From: Streptomyces griseorubiginosus
Lineage (GTDB): Bacteria > Actinomycetota > Actinomycetes > Streptomycetales > Streptomycetaceae
Assembly (NCBI RefSeq): GCF_017614965.1
Contig: NZ_WVUG01000029.1
Coordinates: forward strand, 1 to 47,882
Length of the DNA stretch: 47,882 bases
Direction of reading: 5' to 3'
The notes under the pieces are model-generated. The model made no database searches. It had not been told where the DNA came from and saw only the letters and a list, made by a program, of their open reading frames with translations. Below, piece after piece: positions 8,348-16,106 of the stretch (within the stretch, counting starts at the first letter, position 1; each line of letters begins with the position of its first letter). A program made the position numbers and the translations under genes.

Positions 8348-8382
8348 CGCGTGTAGAAGTCCGAACCCCCCATCTACGCGCG
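8348..8382. promoter_or_regulatory. Inverted repeat upstream of the secreted protein gene
   Basis: CGCGTGTAGA (8348-8357) and TCTACGCGCG (8373-8382) form a 10-bp dyad with one mismatch around a 15-bp spacer. It lies 53 bp before the start at 8435, in the divergent promoter region shared with the GlsB-type gene. It could be an operator or a 5'-UTR hairpin. Confidence 0.4.
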
Positions 8383-8434
8383 CAGATTGGCGCCCGCACC
8401 GCCTCTACCCCACCCCCTCACGGAGGTTCGACGG

Positions 8435-9865
8435 ATGCTCCGATCCAGAAGATCCCGCCGCGGACTCACCACCGCCCTGGCCGGCCTCGGGCTGCTCGTC
8501 ACCGGGGCCGCCCTCCAGGTCGCCACCCCGGCCACGCCCGCCCACGCGGCCACCACGCACCGCGTCCTGTTCGACGACGGCCACGCCGAGGAAGCCGGCA
8601 ACGCCGACTGGATCATCTCGACCAGCAAGCCCGACCCGCTCGCCCAGGACTCCTCCCCGTCCGCCGAGACGGACTGGACCGGCGCGTTGTCGTCGTGGGG
8701 CGTCGCCCTGCAGAAGACCGGCGACTACAGCCTGAAGACCGCGACCAGCGCCCTCACCTACGGCGGCTCGTCGTCCACCGACCTGTCGAACTTCGACACC
8801 CTGGTCCTGCCGGAGCCGAACACGCTGTTCACGTCCGCCGAGAAGACGGCGATCATGAACTTCGTGAAGAACGGCGGCGGCCTGTTCATGATCTCCGACC
8901 ACACCGGCGCCGACCGCAACAACGACGGCGAGGACGCGGTCGAGATCCTCAACGACCTGATGACCAACAACAGCGTCGACTCCACCGACCCGTTCGGCTT
9001 CTCCATCGACTCGCTGGACATCAGCTCCGGCTACCCGGCCGCGATCAGCGACAGCAGTGACCCGGTGCTGCACGGCTCCTTCGGCACGGTCACCAAGAGC
9101 CTCATCGCCGACGGTACGACGGCCACCCTCAAGCCGTCCGACAACTCCTCCGTCAAGGGCCTGGTCTACCGCTCCGGCTACTCCGGCAACACCGGCGCCT
9201 TCTTCCTGACGTCCACCTTCGGCAGCGGCCGTGTCGCCTTCTGGGGCGACAGCTCCCCGATCGACGACGGCACCGGCCAGTCCGGCAACACCCTCTACGA
9301 CGGCTGGAACGACTCCGGCGCCACCAACGCCGCCCTCGCCCTGAACGCCACCGCGTGGCTGGCCGGGGACGGCAGCGGCAGCGGCGGCGGAGGCGGTGGG
9401 GGCACCGGCACCTGCACCGCCGCCCAGCTGCTCGGCAACAACGGCTTCGAGTCCGGGAACACCACCTGGAGTGCATCCAGCGGCGTCATCACCAACTCCA
9501 ACGGCGAGGCCGCCCGCACCGGCTCCTACAAGGCCTGGCTCGACGGCTACGGATCGGCCCACACCGACACCCTGTCCCAGTCGGTGACCATCCCGTCCGG
9601 CTGCTCCGCGACCCTCAGCTTCTACCTGCACGTGGACACCGCGGAGACCACCACCAGCACCGCCTACGACAAGCTGACGGTCACCGCCGGATCCACCACC
9701 CTGGCCACGTACTCGAACCTCAACGCCGCCTCCGGATACGTCCTGAAGTCCTTCGACGTCTCCTCGCTGGCCGGCACCACCGCCACCGTCAAGTTCACCG
9801 GCGTCGAGGGGTCGACCCTCCAGACGTCCTTCGTCATCGACGACACCGCGCTCAACGTGAGCTGA
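8435..9865 (+). CDS. Secreted protein with a ThuA/GATase-like domain and a C-terminal beta-sandwich domain
   Basis: This is a 476-aa exported protein. The start ATG 8435 follows a GGAGG ribosome site at 8422-8426. The signal peptide has an RSRRSRRG basic end, a hydrophobic core and a likely cut after PAHA (about residue 37). Residues about 40-310 begin [14 protein letters not shown] and contain [20 protein letters not shown]. This resembles the glutamine-amidotransferase-like fold of DUF4350/ThuA-type proteins, but the catalytic role is unknown. A Gly/Ser linker at about 312-325 leads to a C-terminal domain ([14 protein letters not shown]...[11 protein letters not shown]) like the carbohydrate-binding or jelly-roll modules added to Streptomyces exoenzymes. 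The 3' end overlaps the convergent glycosidase gene by 14 bp. Confidence 0.8.
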   Translation: MLRSRRSRRGLTTALAGLGLLVTGAALQVATPATPAHAATTHRVLFDDGHAEEAGNADWIISTSKPDPLAQDSSPSAETDWTGALSSWGVALQKTGDYSLKTATSALTYGGSSSTDLSNFDTLVLPEPNTLFTSAEKTAIMNFVKNGGGLFMISDHTGADRNNDGEDAVEILNDLMTNNSVDSTDPFGFSIDSLDISSGYPAAISDSSDPVLHGSFGTVTKSLIADGTTATLKPSDNSSVKGLVYRSGYSGNTGAFFLTSTFGSGRVAFWGDSSPIDDGTGQSGNTLYDGWNDSGATNAALALNATAWLAGDGSGSGGGGGGGTGTCTAAQLLGNNGFESGNTTWSASSGVITNSNGEAARTGSYKAWLDGYGSAHTDTLSQSVTIPSGCSATLSFYLHVDTAETTTSTAYDKLTVTAGSTTLATYSNLNAASGYVLKSFDVSSLAGTTATVKFTGVEGSTLQTSFVIDDTALNVS

Positions 9866-12584
9866 GCCGACCGGACGGTTCCGGCGCGCCGGCCGGAACC
9901 GTCCGCTCCGCCGTGTTCCAGCCGGAGACCCGCACGCTCGGCGCGGAACCGCGCAGATCCGCCGTCCGGTAGGTGACGGTCAGCGTCGCCGACTCACCCG
10001 GCCACAGACTCACCTCGTTGTCCGACCACTGGACCGGCAGCACCGGCTGCCCCTTCGCGTCCACGAGATGGACGTCGGTGAGCAGCGACGGCGTCTTCCC
10101 GCTCCCGGTGTTGCGCAGGGTCACGGTCGTGGTGGACGTGCCGCCCGAGGACGCCGTCGACGCCGTGGCCGACACCGGCACCTGCGCCATCGAGGTCAGC
10201 CCCTTCAGGTCGGCGTAGCTGGTCGTCGGCGTGTAGTACCAGTCGGTGTTGGCCCAGTCGAGCGTGTCGGGCTTGGTGGACAGCCAGTAGACGTTCCGGC
10301 TGACCTCCTTGCCGGAGCCGTCGGTCAGGGTCAGCCGCAGCAGATACGTCGTCGCCAGTCCGCTCACCGACGAGGGCAGGGTGAGGGGCGAGGCGTGCGC
10401 GCCGTCGCCGTCGACCTTCACACCGGTGACCGTCTTGTCGTACTTCTGCGTGCCGTCGGGGTTGAACAGCGTGGCCCGGACCGTGAGCCCGGAGGCCGCC
10501 GCGTGCCGGTTGTCGACGACGACCACCGAGCGGTCGTCGTAGCTGTACTGGACGTGCAGCGGCTCGTTCGCCTTCCTGGCCCCGAAGTAGGCGCCGCCCT
10601 GGTCGAGGTAACGGTCCATCAGCTGCCAGTGCAGCGAGGTCCAGCCGCTGTTGAACATCCAGTAGACGACGCCCGTCGAGGGCTTGGAGACGTCGGTGGC
10701 GTTGCGCCCGTACGCCTCGAACTGCGCCCGGACGTTCTCGTACTGCGCGAGCTGGGCCTTCCTGACGTAGTCGGTGAGGCCGGTCGGGGCGCCGTAGCGG
10801 CCGGTGAGGGCGTTGTCGTAGAGCTTGAGGGTGCCGAAGGTGGAGGACGGCGAGCGGTGGTACTGCTTGGCGCCCGGGTCCTTCCAGAGGGTGTCGAGTT
10901 CGGCCGGGGTCATCATGCGGCGCAGGGTGTCGAGGGTGGGGATGTCGGGGCCCGCGCTGGTCTCGGAGTTGAACCCGGTGGCGCCGCCCTCGCGCTTGGC
11001 GTACCAGTAGTTCGGCGGGATCCAGTCGTAGGGGCCGGTCATCTTCATGCCCGAACTGCCCAGCTGCGGTGAGGAGTTGTCGGAGGCGGCGGCCACGACG
11101 GGTGCGTTCCAGTCCGCGGCCTTCAGGGCGTCGAGGTAGTTCTTCTCGATCGTCGCGTCGGGGGCGAAGTCGCTGCCGATGAGGAAGGAGATCACGCTCG
11201 GGTGGTCGCGCAGCCGGGCGGCCTCGGCGGCCATCGACGCCTGGGCGACCGGGTAGTCGGCAGCAGTCCACTTGTCGCCGGACTCGCCCCCGTTGACCTG
11301 GCCCTCCCACTTGTCGCAGCACTCCCAGCCGGGCAGCGTGAGGATGCCGTGGCGGTCCGCGAGGTCGAAGAACTCGTCGGGTTCGAGGTGGCCTTCGAGG
11401 CGGATGGTGTTCAGGCCCAGGTCGAGGGCGTACTTCAGTCGGTCCTCCACGTACGTCCGGTCCCAGCGCAGGAACTCGTCCGGCGACCAGCCGCCGCCCT
11501 TGATCAGCAGCTTGCGGCCGTTGACGCGGTACTGGCGGGCGCCGTCGGAGTTCAGGGGCGCCTGGACGTCACGGATGCCGAAGCTCTGGTGCGCGGTGTC
11601 GGAGGCGGTGCCGGAGACGGACGCGGTGAGGTTCAGGTCGTACAGGGGCTGGCCGCCCATGCCGGCCGGCCACCAGACCTTCGGGGAGGTGAGGTGGAGG
11701 CCGGGCACGTCGGCCGGGGTGAAGGTGACGGTCTTCGTCTCGTGCGCCGCGAGGGAGACGGACCGGGTGAACGTCGTCGGACCGATGCTGCCGGAGACCG
11801 TGGCCGTCACCGGCGCGTCGGAGTCGTTGCGGGCCTGCGCCCTGACGGTGAGGTCGGCCGAGGCGAGCGAGGGGACGTCCAGCTTCGTCACCACGTGGGC
11901 GTCCCGCAGGGCGACCGGGCCGCCGCGCCGGACGACGACGTCACGGACGATGCCCATGTTCTCGTCGGGCGGCGGCTGCAGCCAGTCGATCCAGCCCATG
12001 GTCAGGTTCTTGTCCGGGTCGTTGGGCTGGATGCGGAACGCCACGGTGTTCGTGCCCTGACGCACCAGTGAGGTGACGTCCAGTTCGTGGTCGGTGTAGG
12101 CGCCGGCGACGTCCTTCGTGGTGGCGACCTGCTTGCCGTTGACGTAGACGTCGGCCGCCGAGATCACCCCGCTGAAGTCGAGGTAGGTGCGCTCGGAGGT
12201 GTCGGCGACCGTGAAGTCGGAGCGGTACCACCAGGGGACCTGGAAGTCGGCCTTGGGGATCTTCTGCTGGTTGGTCGAGTGGAAGGGGTCGGCGTACGCG
12301 CCGTTCGCGAGCAGGGCCGCCAGGACCGTGGAGCGGGGGCCGGCCGGATACCAGCCGCTCGCCGGATAGCCGGGGGAGGAGACGTCGGCCGCCGGGTCGG
12401 AGACCTTCGCCGTCGACTGGATCGCGTAGCCGGACAGCGCGGTCGTACTGCCCGCGGCGGACGGGACCCGGGTGGGCCGGCCCGGTGGGGCGGCCCGGTG
12501 GTGGGGGTCGGCCCAGGCGCTGGTCGTCAGGGGACCCAGCAGACCCAGGACTACGGCGGCCGTGGCGAGACGGTGTCTGTTCAC
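9852..12584 (-). CDS. csxA: Secreted GH2 exo-beta-D-glucosaminidase-type enzyme (CsxA-like)
   Basis: This is a 910-aa exported protein with a signal peptide ending near ADPHH (cut about residue 26). The layout is that of family 2 glycosidases: an N-terminal jelly-roll ([19 protein letters not shown]), an Ig-like domain, a TIM barrel from about residue 345 to 640, and C-terminal Ig domains. In the barrel the acid/base motif is [11 protein letters not shown] (Asp472) and the nucleophile motif is FNSETSAG (Glu541). The S-D pair in place of the N-E of beta-galactosidases is the mark of the exo-glucosaminidase subgroup, which removes glucosamine from the non-reducing end of chitosan oligomers. It lies downstream of a ROK repressor gene on the same strand, with an operator-like dyad at its promoter. 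Other GH2 amino-sugar or mannoside activities are not excluded. Confidence 0.88.
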   Translation of the reverse strand: MNRHRLATAAVVLGLLGPLTTSAWADPHHRAAPPGRPTRVPSAAGSTTALSGYAIQSTAKVSDPAADVSSPGYPASGWYPAGPRSTVLAALLANGAYADPFHSTNQQKIPKADFQVPWWYRSDFTVADTSERTYLDFSGVISAADVYVNGKQVATTKDVAGAYTDHELDVTSLVRQGTNTVAFRIQPNDPDKNLTMGWIDWLQPPPDENMGIVRDVVVRRGGPVALRDAHVVTKLDVPSLASADLTVRAQARNDSDAPVTATVSGSIGPTTFTRSVSLAAHETKTVTFTPADVPGLHLTSPKVWWPAGMGGQPLYDLNLTASVSGTASDTAHQSFGIRDVQAPLNSDGARQYRVNGRKLLIKGGGWSPDEFLRWDRTYVEDRLKYALDLGLNTIRLEGHLEPDEFFDLADRHGILTLPGWECCDKWEGQVNGGESGDKWTAADYPVAQASMAAEAARLRDHPSVISFLIGSDFAPDATIEKNYLDALKAADWNAPVVAAASDNSSPQLGSSGMKMTGPYDWIPPNYWYAKREGGATGFNSETSAGPDIPTLDTLRRMMTPAELDTLWKDPGAKQYHRSPSSTFGTLKLYDNALTGRYGAPTGLTDYVRKAQLAQYENVRAQFEAYGRNATDVSKPSTGVVYWMFNSGWTSLHWQLMDRYLDQGGAYFGARKANEPLHVQYSYDDRSVVVVDNRHAAASGLTVRATLFNPDGTQKYDKTVTGVKVDGDGAHASPLTLPSSVSGLATTYLLRLTLTDGSGKEVSRNVYWLSTKPDTLDWANTDWYYTPTTSYADLKGLTSMAQVPVSATASTASSGGTSTTTVTLRNTGSGKTPSLLTDVHLVDAKGQPVLPVQWSDNEVSLWPGESATLTVTYRTADLRGSAPSVRVSGWNTAERTVPAGAPEPSGRLSSR

Positions 12585-12602
12585 GGAGTCTCCAGCCCCT
12601 TC

Positions 12603-12626
12603 GTAAAGTTAGGAAACTTTACTAAC
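12603..12626. promoter_or_regulatory. Two overlapping dyads, likely ROK-repressor operator of the GH2 gene
   Basis: GTAAAGTT and AACTTTAC form a perfect 8-bp-arm dyad around AGGA (12603-12622). The overlapping 19-mer GTTAGGAAACTTTACTAAC (12608-12626) is a near-perfect palindrome with outer arms GTTAG/CTAAC. It is an AT-rich island in GC-rich DNA, placed just after the predicted -10 of the GH2 gene, where a bound repressor would block initiation. The AGGAAACTTT core recalls operators of the chitosan-responsive ROK repressor CsnR, from memory and not checked. Confidence 0.65.
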
Positions 12627-12633
12627 CTGGGTC

Positions 12634-12662
12634 ACGCTAAGGCGCCTCGTGGGCCGTGTCAA
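12634..12662 (-). promoter_or_regulatory. Predicted promoter of the GH2 gene
   Basis: On the minus strand a perfect TTGACA (12662-12657) is followed, after 17 bp, by TAGCGT (3 of 6 bases matching TATAAT). The predicted start of transcription falls at the edge of the dyads at 12603-12626, about 45 bp before the ATG. Confidence 0.5.
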
Positions 12663-12687
12663 TCACCATGCCCCCCGCGCGAGTTGC

Positions 12688-13872
12688 TCAGGACGCGGCC
12701 GAACGGCGCTCGAACACCACGTCCCGGGCCGTCCCGAGCGCCGTCGCCACCGCGCCCAGCAGCACCGCGTCCTCGCCGAGCCGGCTGGGCGCGATCCTGG
12801 GCCGCAGCGGGGTCAGCGTCCGCAGATGATCCCGCACCGGCTTGAGCAGCAGGTCCACGCTGTGGCCGACTCCGCCGCCGAGCACCACGAGATCGGGGTC
12901 GAGCACGGCCGCCGCGGCCGCGACGGTGTGTGCGATCCGCTCGCCCTCCAGCCGCACCGCCTGCACCGCCGCCTCGTCCCCCCGCCGGGCTGCGTCGAAC
13001 ACGGCCTTCGCGGTGAGCTGCCCGCTCATCCCGAACCGGCGCGCCGCCTCCACCACGGCCACCCCCGACACGGCGTCCTCCAGCCGCTCCGGCTTCTGCT
13101 GCCCCGGCCAGGGCAGGAACCCGATCTCCCCGGCCAGCCCGTGCGCCCCGGTGAACAGCCGCCCGTCGCTGACCACGCCCATGCCGAGCCCGGTGCCGAT
13201 CATGATGTACGCGAACAGCCTGCTGCCCGCGCCGACGCCGTAGGTGTACTCGCCGAGCGCGGCCAGATTGGCGTCGTTGTGCACCTCCAGCGGCACCCCC
13301 AGCTCCTCCCGCATCCGGTCGAAGAGCCCGGCCCGCCCCCAGCCCGGCAGATGCATCGCGTACCGCACCCGGTGCTGCTTCTCGTCGTACACCCCCGGCG
13401 TGCCCACCACCGCGTGCACCACCTCGTCCGGCGCCACCCCGGAACCGGCGACCACCTGGCGGGCCGTCGTCACCACCAGGTCGGCCATCGCCCGGGAGCT
13501 GCGGGCCCGGTTGCGCACCTCGGAGCGGGCGACCACCGAGCCGTCCAGGTCGGCGACCGCGACCCGAAGCCAACTGCGGCCGACGTCGATGCCGAGCGCG
13601 TACCCGGCCGCCGGGTCGGGTGCGTACAGAACGGCGATGCGGCCTCTTTCCGGGGCGTGGGTACCCACCTCGTGTACGAGTCCCGCCGCTGCCAGGGAGG
13701 CGAGGGCGCTGGACACCGTCGGCTTGGACAGACCCGTCTCCCGCGCGAGCTGGGCACGAGAGGCCGCCCCCGCGGCCCGCAGCCGGTCGAGCAGCAGGCG
13801 CTCGTTGGTGCTGCGCAGCCGCCGGCGGTTCCAGGGCTGTTCCTGCTGGTCTACGGCGTCACTGGCGGGCAT
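12688..13872 (-). CDS. ROK family transcriptional repressor
   Basis: This is a 394-aa protein with an N-terminal winged HTH at about residues 16-75 (RSTNERLLLDRLRAAG, SRAQLARETGLSKPTVSSAL) and a C-terminal sugar-kinase-like ROK domain (LGIDVGRSWLRVAVADLDG; GTPGVYD; IGTGLGMGVV; LVVLGGGVG). Such proteins bind DNA and release it on binding a sugar or oligosaccharide. The usual Cys-x-Cys-Gly zinc motif of ROK proteins is absent after GLAGEIGF, so this member belongs to a zinc-less branch. The downstream gene on the same strand, 103 bp away, is the GH2 amino-sugar glycosidase, which suggests that a chitosan-type saccharide is the inducer. Two dyads lie upstream at 13903-13928. The start ATG 13872 has only a weak ribosome site. 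Confidence 0.88.
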   Translation of the reverse strand: MPASDAVDQQEQPWNRRRLRSTNERLLLDRLRAAGAASRAQLARETGLSKPTVSSALASLAAAGLVHEVGTHAPERGRIAVLYAPDPAAGYALGIDVGRSWLRVAVADLDGSVVARSEVRNRARSSRAMADLVVTTARQVVAGSGVAPDEVVHAVVGTPGVYDEKQHRVRYAMHLPGWGRAGLFDRMREELGVPLEVHNDANLAALGEYTYGVGAGSRLFAYIMIGTGLGMGVVSDGRLFTGAHGLAGEIGFLPWPGQQKPERLEDAVSGVAVVEAARRFGMSGQLTAKAVFDAARRGDEAAVQAVRLEGERIAHTVAAAAAVLDPDLVVLGGGVGHSVDLLLKPVRDHLRTLTPLRPRIAPSRLGEDAVLLGAVATALGTARDVVFERRSAAS

Positions 13873-13902
13873 CGCACCATTCTCACTTATGTGTTGGGGC
13901 CT

Positions 13903-13928
13903 CTTGACGCATCAAGTAAGGCTCCTTA
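13903..13928. promoter_or_regulatory. Adjacent dyads between the ROK gene and the amino-acid permease gene
   Basis: CTTGA-CGCA-TCAAG (13903-13916) is immediately followed by TAAGG-CT-CCTTA (13917-13928). Both are inside the 126-bp divergent intergenic region, 31-56 bp from the ROK start. They differ from the dyad on the GH2 promoter, though the second has a similar AT-rich core (CCTTAACTTTA). They are possible autoregulatory sites. Confidence 0.4.
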
Positions 13929-13998
13929 ACTTTATCGGCCAGTCAGCCTCGCCGGGCCAGCCTTGGGCTGCCCAGCGCCCGGTGCCTCGGGAGTCCCC

Positions 13999-15447
13999 AT
14001 GTCCGGTAGTCCGCCACCCAACGGTGGTTTCGTCCGTCGCGTAGGCCTGTTCCAGGCCACCGCCATCAACATGAGCCAGATGTGCGGCATCGGGCCGTTC
14101 GTCACGATCCCGCTGATGGTCGCCGCCTTCGGCGGTCCGCAGGCGGTGATCGGGTTCGTCGCGGGAGCGGTCCTCGCCCTCGCCGACGGGCTGGTGTGGG
14201 CCGAACTGGGCGCCGCGATGCCCGGTTCCGGCGGCAGTTACGTCTATCTCCGCCAGGCCTTCCAGTACCGCACGGGCCGGCTGATGCCGTTCCTGTTCGT
14301 CTGGACGGCGATGCTCTTCATCCCGCTGATCATGTCCACCGGCGTGGTCGGCTTCGTCCAGTACCTGGGCTACCTGGCCCCGGACCTGACCAAGACCCAG
14401 GGCGATCTGATCGGCCTCGGCGTCATCGTCCTCGTGGTCGTCCTGCTGTGGCGGGGCATCGAGAACATCGCCCGGATCACCGCGGTGATGTGGGCGGTCA
14501 TGATCGCCTCCGTGGTGCTGGTGATCCTCGCCGCGGCGACCGACTTCAGTGCGCACCTCGCCTTCACCTATCCCGCCCACGCCTTCGACCTGGGCAGCAA
14601 CCACTTCTGGATCGGCTTCGCGGCCGGTCTGACCATCGGCATCTACGACTACCTCGGCTACAACACCACGGCCTACATGGGTGCCGAGATCAAGGACCCC
14701 GGCCGGGTCCTGCCCCGCTCGATCATCTACGCCATCCTCGGCATCATGACGATCTACCTGCTGCTGCAGATCGGCACGCTGGGTGTGATCGACTGGCACC
14801 GGATGACGGACGCCAAGGACATCGCCTCCACCTCGGTGGCCTCGGCGGTGCTGGAGAAGACCTGGGGCAAGGCGGCCGCCGACACGGTCACCGTGCTCAT
14901 CCTGATCACGGCCTTCGCCTCCGTCTTCACCGGCCTGCTCGGCGGCTCGCGGGTGCCGTACGACGCGGCCCGTGAGCGCGTCTTCTTCCGCCCCTACGCC
15001 AAGCTGCACCCCAAGCACCGCTTCCCGATGCTGGGGCTTGCGACCATGGGCGTGTTCACGGCGATCGGCTTCCTCATCGGCCGGCACACCGACCTCGCGA
15101 CCCTGATCCAGCTGCTGACCACGGTGATGGTCATCGTCCAGGCGCTGGCCCAGATCGTCGCCCTGACGGTGCTGCGCAAGCGGCAGCCGACGCTGAAGCG
15201 GCCGTACCGCATGTGGCTGTACCCCGTGCCGAGCATCGTGGCCTTCGTCGGCTGGTGCGTGATCTACGGATACGCCGACAAGAACTCGCCCGGCCGCCAT
15301 CCCATCGAGTGGTCGCTGGCCTGGCTGGCCCTCGGCTGCCTCGCGTACGTGCTGTGGGCGCGCTTCGAGAAGGTGTGGCCGTTCGGCCCGAAGGAGATCT
15401 CCGAGGAGTACCTGACCCCGCCGGAACCGGAGCCGGCGGCCACCTGA
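13999..15447 (+). CDS. APC-superfamily amino acid permease
   Basis: This is a 482-aa polytopic membrane protein with about twelve hydrophobic segments. The first begins RRVGLFQATAINMSQMCGIGPF, the APC-family first helix with its unwound Gly-rich centre. VWAELGAAMPGSGGSYVYLR is the conserved loop of LAT/AAT-type permeases, and GLTIGIYDYLGYNTTAYMG corresponds to helix 6. It probably imports an amino acid or polyamine by cation symport or exchange, and the specificity cannot be read. The start at ATG 13999 follows CGGGAG at 13988-13993, and an upstream start at 13963 is less likely. It is divergent from the ROK gene, so both may share control. It ends at a strong terminator. Confidence 0.87.
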   Translation: MSGSPPPNGGFVRRVGLFQATAINMSQMCGIGPFVTIPLMVAAFGGPQAVIGFVAGAVLALADGLVWAELGAAMPGSGGSYVYLRQAFQYRTGRLMPFLFVWTAMLFIPLIMSTGVVGFVQYLGYLAPDLTKTQGDLIGLGVIVLVVVLLWRGIENIARITAVMWAVMIASVVLVILAAATDFSAHLAFTYPAHAFDLGSNHFWIGFAAGLTIGIYDYLGYNTTAYMGAEIKDPGRVLPRSIIYAILGIMTIYLLLQIGTLGVIDWHRMTDAKDIASTSVASAVLEKTWGKAAADTVTVLILITAFASVFTGLLGGSRVPYDAARERVFFRPYAKLHPKHRFPMLGLATMGVFTAIGFLIGRHTDLATLIQLLTTVMVIVQALAQIVALTVLRKRQPTLKRPYRMWLYPVPSIVAFVGWCVIYGYADKNSPGRHPIEWSLAWLALGCLAYVLWARFEKVWPFGPKEISEEYLTPPEPEPAAT

Positions 15448-15497
15448 AAAGGGCGCGGTGTCCCTGCCGCGCCTGCGCTAGAGTCTCGTCATCCGTG

Positions 15498-15540
15498 AAG
15501 CCTCCCCGGGCGGACCACCGTCCGCCCGGGGAGGCTTTTC
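15498..15540 (+). terminator. Strong Rho-independent terminator after the permease gene
   Basis: This is a perfect 18-bp stem, with left arm 15498-15515 (AAGCCTCCCCGGGCGGAC) and its exact inverse at 15520-15537. The loop is the 4-base CACC and the T-run is TTTT at 15536-15539. It is the clearest intrinsic terminator in the window. Confidence 0.92.
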
Positions 15541-15567
15541 CCATGCCCGCTGAAAGGCAGGACCCCC

Positions 15568-16083
15568 GTGCCAGACGTGTCCGTCCGCCCCGCCACCGCC
15601 GAGGACCGCCCCACCGTCGAGCGGTTGTGGCTGATGTTCCGTCACGACCTGTCCGGTTTCATGGGCGTCCTGCCCCACCCCGACGGGACGTTCCGCAGCG
15701 AGCGGGTCGACGCCGCCTTCACCGAGGAGGGCTGGGCGCCGTACCTCCTCCTGCGTGGGGATCGGCCCGTGGGGTTCGCCTTCGTCCGCGGGCTGAACGG
15801 GCCGACACGCGTGCTGAACAGCTTCTTCGTGGTACGCGGCGCGCGCCGCGAGGGCCTCGGGACACGCATGGTCCGCGAGGTCGTACAGCGCCACCCCGGC
15901 CCGTGGGAGATCGCCTTCCAGTACGAGAACGAGCCCGCCGTCCGCTTCTGGCGCCGCGTCGCCTCCGCACTCGCGCCGGGTGCCTGGACCGAGGAGACCC
16001 GCCCGGTCCCGCACCGCCCCGACCTGCCGCCGGACGTGTGGATCTCCTTCCGCGCCGGGGGCGGTGCGGGGGAGGGGGCCTGA
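15568..16083 (+). CDS. GNAT family N-acetyltransferase
   Basis: This is a 171-aa single-domain acetyltransferase. VRPATAEDRPTVERLW is a typical GNAT beginning. The acetyl-CoA site is LNSFFVVRGARREGLGTRMV (R-R-x-G-L-G at about residues 91-97), and FQYENEPAVRFWRRV near residue 113 is motif B. The start GTG 15568 lies 14 bp after a GAAAGG, and no better start exists. It sits alone between the terminator at 15.5 kb and the convergent TPR-type gene. The substrate is unknown. Confidence 0.85.
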   Translation: MPDVSVRPATAEDRPTVERLWLMFRHDLSGFMGVLPHPDGTFRSERVDAAFTEEGWAPYLLLRGDRPVGFAFVRGLNGPTRVLNSFFVVRGARREGLGTRMVREVVQRHPGPWEIAFQYENEPAVRFWRRVASALAPGAWTEETRPVPHRPDLPPDVWISFRAGGGAGEGA

Positions 16084-16106
16084 CACCGCCGGCCGCAGCG
16101 ATGCGG

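Noticed and set aside
8331..8351. Possible PHO box (repeated TTCAAG/TTCAAC) before the secreted protein gene
   Set aside because: The two TTCAA units are 8 bp apart, not 11, and the flanking bases do not fit the 11-nt direct-repeat consensus.
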